From assembly GCA_015680905.1 (NCBI GenBank), contig CM027377.1:13850501-13914500 (forward strand): 64,000 nt of DNA, read 5' to 3'. Under the pieces are notes generated by a model. That model did no database searches, was not told where the DNA came from, and saw only the letters and a list, made by a program, of their open reading frames with translations. Positions 55,678 to 64,000 of the stretch are shown one piece after another. The DNA is from Coptis chinensis (taxonomy: Eukaryota; Streptophyta; Magnoliopsida; Ranunculales; Ranunculaceae). Position 1 is the stretch's first letter. Each line of letters opens with the position of its first letter. Both the position numbers and the translations under genes were made by a program.

Positions 55678-58600
55678 ATGAGTGAAGTTTTTGAAGGTTA
55701 TGAACGCCAATACTGTGAGCTTTCAGCTAATTTATCCAAAAAATGCACTTCTGCTTCTCTTCTTGATGGAGGTACACCCTGATCTTCATCCCCTTTTATC
55801 CAATTTTCATTCCAACCAAACTTTATGATGAATTATTCATTACTTTTTAATTGGATATTTATAATGAGGAAATTATTGATTTTTGGTCAGCTCCAATTGT
55901 TGTAGATTTAATTAACATGTTCAATTGTGGACTAATCCTTAAACATGTTTTACTTACCCACCCTAATCATGTATATTAGCATACTTGAATATGCAGTAAA
56001 CATGTTTTTTGTTAATTGCTCCAAGTTGCAGTATTTGTAGTATAAATAATATTAATGTGGAGATATTACATCTGGAACGGTCTGCTTTGTTATGATGATA
56101 TTCAGAGGAAAGTTTTCGCTTCAGCCACTTGACACTAACTTTATAGTAACATTTCCCTCGTATCTCTTTCATTGGAATCAGAATAGAGAAAAGGGTGTTT
56201 TGTGTTATTTTGTGAGGCTTGATTTGGTTGTAGAATATGTAGTGCACACAATGGTAGCAAAAGTTTAGCTACTGTAGTCAAATGTATAGACGAAGGCTTT
56301 TTGTTGACAGTTAAAAAGCTTCAATCTATCTATCGGCCATAATTTCTTATGAAACTGTTGATGGAATGCTCCTTGAGGTTCGGCACTCTAAAACTTATAC
56401 CTTGGCTCTCTCTATTTTTTTCCGATGGGTTTGACACCATCATTTCACTACCTGGACTGTTTGCTTTATTTTAGCTTTAGTCACCTTACACTTTTTGTTC
56501 CTACCCAATGAAGCCTGTCATGAATGTAGTTGAAGTTAAAATGAGACAGCGTTTGTAGGACCTGCTTATAGTAGGAACTTACTGCCAGCTCTGACACTTG
56601 GTTATGACTTATGAGCAAAGAGAATAGCAAAGTGGTGTCAACCTAATTTTGTTGGGAGGTCGTATGCACTCACCAATGTACTGGCAGAGTTGGAAAAGAG
56701 AACACTTAGAGCTGGTACCTAGTGTTAATTATCTCAATTCTCAAGTATATCAAGTAGTATTACAGGGAACGTATCTGCACCTTCTCAGTTTATGTCCATA
56801 TCAGTGTCACTGTACTTAGTAGTTAAAGATTGTGTCGGTGCTAGACGCAATTGGAAGGAATCCTCATGATTTTTTTGTAATCCTTTTGTATTTTTTGGTT
56901 CTCCGTAGCTTCATAAAGGTCAAAAAGTCTGTACGTTGGTGTTATGTTATTTAATCACACTAGGTAATCCCAATAAAAGTGCCCTTTTCTGCTTGGACAT
57001 AATCTTAATTCTTAGTAGATGGTCTTTGGAAATTGGGAAACTTCCATTTCAGAAGTAGGAGTTTGGGATTAGAAAAGAAAACCAACATTTTCTTGCACTT
57101 ATTTATCTGATGAACTTCACTGTATATTTCATGTTGATGTCTGCTGTATGTTATTATGATTTTCTTTGTAATTAGAAATTCACCAAGTAAAAACAGAACT
57201 GCTTATAGTTGTCTGGGAACTCTTTTTGTTCTTATTTTATAAGCTGCTGACTTTTAACGTTCCCTTTGACTTTTTTGCAGAGCAAAAGAAGCAAAAGATT
57301 ACTGAAATAAAAACTGGAATAGAAGATGCTGAGGCATTGGTACAGTAGAAACATTTTTTGTTTGTTCCTTTTGTTGTTTGTTCTTTTTTGGGGGTGAGAG
57401 GGGGGAAAGGAAAGCATTTCTAGTTCTCTCTTCTGCAAATGCTGACTTATCATGTTCTTCTCTTGTGTATCTCCAGATCCGAAAAATGGACCTTGAGGCA
57501 AGGAGTTTGCAGCCAAGCGTAAAAGCCATGCTTCTTGCAAAGTTAAGGGAGTACAAGTCTGATCTTAACAATTTGAAAACTGAAGTTAAAAAAGTCACCT
57601 CAGCGAGTCAGGGTTCAAGAGAAGAGTTGTTGGAGTCTGGACTGGCAGATACAAAAATGGTATGTGACTGGTCTCAGGACTAATTTTCTGTTCCTTCCTA
57701 TGGCTAATCCTGTTGATGTTTGATGATACAATGCTATATGAAGAGTATGTGAATTTGGTATTCCTTGACAGGCCCCAGCGGCCTGCTTAGAACCAAACCG
57801 TCTTTCTTAGGTTCATTCTGGGATTCATTCTGGGTCCATGTGTCAGCTTAAGGTCGAGGTTTAAATTTTGGATTGGTACTCTTATGACCTGAAACTAGAT
57901 AGATATATCTGTAGTGCGGTTAACTCTAATCGACCTGCAACGGAGCTTTCAGGTTAGGATTAAAAGATATAGACATTGAGTTGGGTGGGTGACTTATCTC
58001 GGTCTGGTACTCTGGTTTTTTTGGTGTTTGATTCAGGTCAATATCCACACATCAGTAGGACACTTATACTTCATTTTATCAACTCCTTGCTGTGTGCTCA
58101 TAGAGTTATATATTTCTTTTAAATTGATCAGTGATTTCAGGTAAGCACCTATAACACTCGTGCTTATTCCTCTGGAAGTACTTCATCATTGTTTAAAGTT
58201 TTCTTGGGCAGTCAGTTTTTTTTTGCCCTAATGGAATGTGAAAGGGTTCGTTGGTTTTAGAAGGATTTACTACTAAGTTTATAAATTGAGACAGATGCCA
58301 TAAATATTTTTATTATTTGATATCTGGATTCAGTGCTTGTACGTTGAAGTAACATCACTTGAATTTAAACTTTATATACTGTGGAAGTAGTTTGGTTCTC
58401 GCAAGTTATTTGAGTTTGCAACATACGATCAATTCTTCGTTCTGCTTTGTGTTAGCTGTTTCCTTTGCACTCAATGCAAATAGGAAGCGCAGGAAAAAGG
58501 GCACGAGGAGTCTGAATTACTTGAGCAGATTGAAGAATAACCGCTCCAAAAAATGATAGTAATGCTGTCATAGACTGTTGGAATTATTATAAACTTCTAT

Positions 58601-59588
58601 GTGTTTCCATGTTGGTGATCCTTTTCAGTATATCTCATTCAGGTGTCTGCTGATCAAAAAGGAAGATTATTAATGTCAACAGAGAGATTAAATCAGTCCA
58701 GTGATAGAATCAAGGAGAGTAGAAGAACAATGCTGGAGACAGAAGAGCTTGGGGTCTCAATCTTACAAGATTTGCATAACCAGCGCCAGTCTCTCCTTCA
58801 TGCTGGCAACACGGTATGCCCTTCCGTTATATTCTTTTGGGTGTCTATTAATCGAAGCACACATTTGCTTGTCTAATGTTCTTGGTGTTTTCCAAAACAA
58901 TCCCATGTTTTCCAAGCTTGAGAGAGAGAGAGAGATTCTGTCCGAAGCTCACAACTTAGTGAAAATCAAGTGTTACCCTCGTTGTGATTTAGTTACAAGT
59001 CACCAACTTTGTCACCCTTGCATTGGGCAAGGGCTTTTTGGTATTCAAAGGTGAAAACTCTCAATTTCCCCACATAGTGACTTGTATTGGGAATGCTCTA
59101 AGTTGTAAGAGTTCATTCACCATTCAAGTTTATTTTGACATTCATCTTGAAAGGCTTAAAAAAATGTACAAGGGGTCTTCTTTATTGTAATGTTATACGA
59201 TTTGTAGAACGTGTTGCAGTAAGGCTCCTAGAAAAAAGATACGTAGAAGGGGAAAAGGGTACCACTGTGAAACGGAGTCCATTTCGCCTCCTGGACGGAA
59301 TCAACTCAGTCCCGCCACACCTCTTTATGTGTCAAAATTCGCAATTCTGAAACCCAACTGACTGGTTTAGCAATTAATGTTTTGTTATATGTTTTTAATT
59401 TGTAATTGTGCTCATGATATTTTCTTCTGTTGCAGCTTCATGGGGTGGATGACTACATCGGGAAAAGTAAGAAAGTCTTGACTGCCATGTCCAGAAGAAT
59501 GACCCGGAACAAATGGATAGCTGGTTCTATAATTGCATCACTAGCCGTTGCTATCATCTTAATCCTATACTTCAAGCTCCTTCATTAG
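55678..59588 (+). CDS. VTI1: vesicle transport v-SNARE of the VTI1 family
   Basis: VTI1 proteins are Qb-SNAREs that act in membrane fusion between the trans-Golgi network, prevacuolar compartment and vacuole. Five exons with GT-AG borders join in frame: 55678-55771, 57281-57339, 57477-57659, 58643-58813 and 59436-59588, giving 219 residues, close to the usual 221. The N-terminal three-helix domain starts MSEVFEGYERQYCELSANLS. The SNARE motif lies roughly at residues 125-185 and includes RLNQSSDRIKESRRTMLETE and SILQDLHNQRQSL, with the central Gln in HNQRQ. A C-terminal anchor (NKWIAGSIIASLAVAIILIL, then YFKLLH) ends the protein. The first intron is about 1.5 kb. A MITE lies upstream and a solo LTR downstream. 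The frame is intact. The exact paralogue (VTI11, 12 or 13 type) is not decided. Confidence 0.95.
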
Positions 59589-60018
59589 TCACACCCATGT
59601 ATTTTACATTCTATCAAGTGAAATTGTGTGATTGTTGTGAACGTATATGATATCTATGTGTCATTTCAATGTATGTTTGTATTCACGAGTTTGATCAGAA
59701 GTTTAATGTGGATCGATCAGAAGTTTAATTACGTGAACTTTTGCCATCCATTTGTACAAAATTTATTTAAGGACGACTGCGAAGAAGAAATTCCGACGTG
59801 CTAGTTCTCCACACGTTTGCGTGAACCCTTTTAATAATATAAATGTTATTTTATTATGGCAGATACTTCACAGTTCACACCGTTCCTAGGAAGACAAAGT
59901 CACAGATATTATGTTATGACGGCCGGCGAAACAGGCCAAGAAGTAGCTTTCATGTTTGTGGCTAATTGTCTAACTGACTTTTAAGAGAAACCCGAATTCA
60001 ATAAAAATCCTGCACCTT
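59589..60018. other. 3' flank of the VTI1 gene
   Basis: AT-rich sequence expected to hold the 3' untranslated region. No further gene before the solo LTR. Confidence 0.45.
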
Positions 60019-60023
60019 ATTAT

Positions 60024-60854
60024 TGTTGGAATCTTCATGTGTATTTCAAATACTTGTGTGTTGTTTAGTCCCACATTGATGAACCACCACTAGCAAGTGA
60101 GGTATTTGAGGTGAACCTCAAAGCATAAGTGCCGTTGCCCTTAGGGTAAAAAGCTTTTGTGTTAGGAGGAGGACTCACCCAAAAAACCACACCCCCGCCC
60201 TCCCGGTCGTGGGCTTGGGCTGTTAGACTAGTGGGTAGTGGATCATCAATAGCCTAAACTTTTTCTTTTTGAACAAGTTTCGGCTGGAGTTCCACTAATA
60301 GTTGGATTCTGTGTTCTACTTTGATTTGGTTTTGTGAAACCGAATTAGAGAGGTGTCCTTCTCCATCTATGATTCGATCATACCTCTATATAAACACAGG
60401 TGTGTTCATTAGAGGGATCAATCACAGAACAGAGAGAGAGAGAGGACGCAGAGAGATAGAACTCGTGTAACTTCGTTTGGCCGTATCGACTAAGATATAA
60501 GGTGTGCAAGCTGCTGCTACTACGTAAAAACTTCGTCGCAGACTATCCCTTCATCTCATCATACCCGAATCAGAGAAACAGATAAGTCTATCATTGCTTT
60601 CTTTATTTCTTCTTCTTGTCGGCCCTTAGAGAGAGAGTTATATTGTCGTTCTAGAGGGTAGTCTATTCTAGTGCAAAAGTTAGACTCTTTGTTAACCATT
60701 GAATCCTCGTGAGGAAGACGCCAATCCACCGTTGCCTTTCTCGCACTATTGGAAGGGGCGAAATCTTTCCTTAAGGACAGCCTAATCCGCGCCTTGGTTA
60801 TTACCTGTTACTCTGTCCTTGTCTTCTATTGTTTTCTTTTATCTGCATACAACA
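60024..60854 (+). repeat. solo LTR of an LTR retrotransposon
   Basis: 831 bp beginning TGTTGGAATC and ending CATACAACA (inverted ends TGTTG and CAACA), flanked on both sides by exactly ATTAT (60019-60023 and 60855-60859). Inside is a TATA box. No primer site, coding region or second LTR adjoins, so it is a solo LTR left by recombination between two LTRs. The perfect duplication suggests moderate or young age. The lineage is not decided. Confidence 0.88.
60386..60393 (+). promoter_or_regulatory. TATA box in the solo LTR
   Basis: CTATATAAAC near 60385-60394, followed about 40 bases on by a GA-rich leader. If active, transcription would run rightwards into the antisense strand of the WD40 gene. 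Confidence 0.5.
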
Positions 60855-61112
60855 ATTATTTGTTTCACAACCTGATTAATCAGTTTAACGACTACTAACA
60901 CATGCTGACACCATGACATTCCCTATAATCCAACCACTCTGTTTCCAATTGGTAGTTACATAGTCGAAATTTAAACGTGGCTAGTATGATCTCGAACAGT
61001 GAAGGATCCTAATGCTCGATTAAATTGTACTGCATTACATAAAAAGAGTTGCAGGAAGGGGAGCGCTCCCCACTAGAACTTCTTTCTTGACATGTATCCT
61101 AATTTTACAAAT

Positions 61113-63713
61113 TTATGAAAAACCTTTGTTAGATGTATTCCCTATGGAGCCAGAAGTGTAATCTCGGAAGAGATTGGTCTGACGTCCAACTCGTACCGGG
61201 AGTCCAAAGTTTTGATATATCCTTATTTCACCTCCCAGCCCTGCTGTTACAACAACAAGACCCCATGCTGTTGCCTGAATGCTCCTCCTACTGCTGTTGC
61301 TACCACCATCTAATAACCATGATAAAGACGAATATGAAGTCTCTGACGCAGAAATTGATGGACTGTCTCTATATGTAAAAGATGTCGAAGCAGAAGCAGA
61401 TAGGAATGAGGCACTGTCTCCAATTTCTGAATTTGTTCTAGATACACGAAGTCCTGAATTTGTGCGAGATACGGTAGGAAGTCCTGAATTTATACGTGAT
61501 ACGCTCCGAAGTCCGGAATTTGTACGTGATATACTTGGAAGTTCGTCCTCTGAGCACATGTCTGCTCTACCCGACATGCTATATTTCCTTGGCAGGGGTG
61601 GTAAATTCTTCTTAATGCTGGGAGTTCGCATGATTGCTTCTTCAAGTGTAAGAGGAGTAGGAGATGGGAAAGGATGAAGATTCAGGTTTCTAGAGTGTGT
61701 CTTCGACTGTAGTGGTGTAAGCGATGGTTCATACTTGGTACTTCCAGGCCAAGGGATTGCAACTGAGACATCTCTACATTGGAAGCGTTCATACGACTGA
61801 GTGGTGATCGAGCCTTTACCTTTCCCACCACCTGCATTTTGAATCTCATCACGCTTCCATACATACACTTGAGAATCCTCACTTGCGCTTACAATATACT
61901 TCCCATCTGTTGTAAATGATGCTGATATTTGGCTGCTGGTGTTTCGGAAACCTGTCAATCACCAGGAAGCATAAGAAACATACGTAACCCTCAATGAATC
62001 TTCTTCGATTATGTCATTTGGTTATTTTTTCAGAGCCAATTTAATGACAGTAATAGCGTTGTGCTTGATTGAGGGAACCTTATATTCTGGAAGTAGTTTC
62101 TGAATTGAGCTTGATTTTGATTATATCATGGCATGGAAAAACAGCCCCAACCTCAACAGATCTCAGTAGCTAGAGCTACTTACACTCTTACAAAAGTACT
62201 ATGACGTAATTTTATGTACTTTAGTTTTTGCTCCAAACAATACAGTACTTACCTCTGAATTTACAAGTGATGTCAGAACCGTCAAAGATCCGTACTCGTG
62301 AATCAGCCGAAGTAATCAACACCTCAGAGGAATTTCCTGGAGCAAACTATATAAAACTTCATTCAGTGAGTTTGGACCATATGCATGTCAAATCTTGTAA
62401 ACACGCTAATATATATCAACAGGAAATGTACCTCAAATCCTGTAATCTTTTTTGCTTGCGACTTCTTTTTGTTCTGCACATCTATCTGGCCCTTCTGATG
62501 TAGTTTGGAATCTGAAAAGTGATGCCAATGTGATATGAATATAGAATTATGCATCCAAGTGCTTTTTAAGGGCAACAGGCCAGATTGAGTGCAACATCTT
62601 ATGGCCTCTGTTGTACTCTTCTGTCTTGTTCACATGACTCAATGGCCAGGTAATGACTAATGACACTGTGAAAAGAAAGATATATATTCGTTTTAAGAAA
62701 TTCCCGCACTAAAATAAGCAATGAATGATAACCAAATCTTACTATAATGTTCTAAGATACTTTCTCAGGTAAGTTGGGAACTGTTTGAAGATCTAACAAA
62801 ACTATGTGCTTGTGATGCTGCTACCCTCACTGATGAATATAACCAGATAAACTATAAAACATTTAACCATGATTTGTTCAGATTACATACCCGAGATGCT
62901 GTACAAGCGGCAACTTCCTCTGTGGGAACCCACTAATGCACCCTTCAATGACAGAAAACGAGAAATCAACAGATGGACTAAAACTATGATAACAATCCAA
63001 ATGAGTTCATATAACCTTGCAAAGTAAATTGATACATGGGCTAGCAAATGTTAAATTCAGTTCTTCTAATCTTGCAGGTGTAAATGTGTAATCTCTATTT
63101 AGTTACTAAGGAATTTGGGTACTCAAAGTCTCAAAGTACTTCCCACAAGCTTAACAAATTACAACTCCTAAACTCTGTACTTTCATAATGCTAGTTGATA
63201 CTTCAGTTTCAGGTTAAATAAGGCTTACATACTATTCTGGTCGAACTGATTATGTTCTGAACCTGACTCAACATGACATAATCAAGTAACAAACTTCAGT
63301 TCTTTCAGAAAAACACATTGCAAAATAAATTTATCTGCACCTGGCCATCAGGTGTGTAGCAAACAGCAGTGACCATTTCATGCAAATCACTCCAATCCAC
63401 AACTTTTCTCTCTGGTATACTCCAAATGCGAACCTTCGCGTCAAGTGAACCACTAATGAAATACGAATCATCCATAGGGTGGAACTGTATACAAGTCACT
63501 GCCCAACCAAATCCATGGAAAAGATGAAAATTAGAAAAGAAACACCGCGTTGACTCTTACTAGTCTGAAGATATAGATGAGAAGTAAATCGAGCTCAGTA
63601 GCAACATGGTTTGGCGTCTTACCATAATCATTATGTGCAAACAACTTTAAACAGCTCTTGGTTTCCATGTCCCATAGCCTCACAGTTTTGTCCATTGAAG
63701 ATGAAAGCAGTTG
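61113..63713 (-). CDS. WD40-repeat protein (WDR44-like), 3' part, runs off the right edge
   Basis: WD40 proteins fold as propellers that hold protein complexes together. Six exons join in frame with GT-AG borders: 63713-63623, 63498-63341, 62942-62891, 62511-62432, 62346-62253 and 61951-61113. This gives the last 437 residues. WD repeats: [70 protein letters not shown] and [19 protein letters not shown] long Ser-rich tail with three to five repeats of SRTNSGLR (about 61440-61560) follows, then a final hydrophobic stretch ([20 protein letters not shown]). The layout fits plant WDR44-like proteins of the At5g24320/At2g37670 kind. Upstream exons lie beyond 64000. The visible frame is intact. Confidence 0.9.
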
Positions 63714-64000
63714 CTGCACACCCAAATACATTTGTTACTAGTCTCTTCTAGATATGTCAACAGAGTTCCAATTATGAGGTCTAACTCCTAGTGTCTCATA
63801 ACAAATTTGTCTGGAATAAGTTTCCTGTGAGCTGTGAAGTTCCTGACTAGTTGTACTGTGTAGAAACAATGCCCGAAGATGCAAAATCCATGTTTGGGCG
63901 GCTTCATTTCTATCATCCCATTCTAAATTTTCCATTTTTTTTTAATGTTTTAAACCCTTTTCATGAACATTATAATGTCATTATATTGAAGATAGTAATG
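63714..64000 (-). other. intron of the WD40 gene, to the window edge
   Basis: The exon starting at 63713 has a TGCAG acceptor and begins in the middle of the propeller, so the gene must continue to the right. No WD-like coding sequence is seen up to 64000. A 65-codon open stretch here has no relation to the gene. Confidence 0.6.

Noticed and set aside
57232..57598. minus-strand ORFs opposite VTI1 exons 2 and 3
   Set aside because: The plus strand has the SNARE exons with correct splice sites.
61279..61677. 132-codon ORF on the plus strand
   Set aside because: It is the antisense of the last WD40 exon, where the SRTNSG repeats create an apparent repeated peptide.
63738..63935. 65-codon ORF on the minus strand next to the WD40 exon
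   Set aside because: It does not join the WD40 frame, has no WD motif, and lies where an intron is expected.

Overview
This window reads as nuclear DNA of a flowering plant, most likely a eudicot. It is AT-rich, it contains intron-bearing genes with plant splice sites, a plant PPR gene and a plant VTI1-type SNARE gene, and it is crowded with plant transposon types (LINE, Athila and Copia LTR elements, hAT elements and Harbinger-like MITEs). I cannot fix the species from the sequence. Three genes look real: a PPR gene at 42129-44790 (minus), a VTI1 v-SNARE gene at 55678-59588 (plus, five exons), and the 3' part of a WD40 gene at 61113-63713 (minus) whose 5' end lies beyond the right edge.

The left half is transposon on transposon. 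A decayed LINE on the minus strand fills about 356-5417. An Athila-type Ty3/Gypsy element, called A here, starts with its 5' LTR at 6630. It is split at 12469 by a second, 18-kb Athila element, B (12470-30419). B has two LTRs, a tRNA-Asp primer site, gag-protease, pol, an env-like ORF, unassigned 3' ORFs and a polypurine tract. A resumes at 30425 with reverse transcriptase to integrase and stops near 34330 without a visible 3' LTR. It meets the 5' piece of a Copia element on the minus strand (34391 to about 35880). The flanks of B carry TACAG and TACAA, a 5-bp target-site duplication with one mismatch. The two Athila copies share unusual parts: a stem-loop before gag, a 33-34 bp tandem repeat after integrase, and an N-terminal gag motif.

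The right half is gene islands separated by small DNA transposons. A Harbinger-like MITE (38130-39505) carries a hAT-like element (38198-38938) inside it, with an exact 8-bp duplication. The stretch 45309-53817 is bounded by a 26-bp inverted repeat and holds internal direct repeats, a 222-bp tandem repeat, a hAT-like element and a MITE filled with GGT-rich minisatellite. Another MITE lies just upstream of the VTI1 gene. A solo LTR with a perfect 5-bp duplication lies between the VTI1 and WD40 genes.

Many reading frames, including that of the otherwise well-kept PPR gene, are broken by one-base changes, several of them in homopolymers. Part of the apparent decay may therefore be assembly error. 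I found no CRISPR array, rRNA gene or convincing tRNA gene, and nothing I would call a new biological system with confidence. The best candidates for something undescribed are the Athila leader stem-loop, the poly(A) tract inside element B, a 39-codon membrane micro-ORF inside B, and the 8.5-kb inverted-repeat-bounded block.
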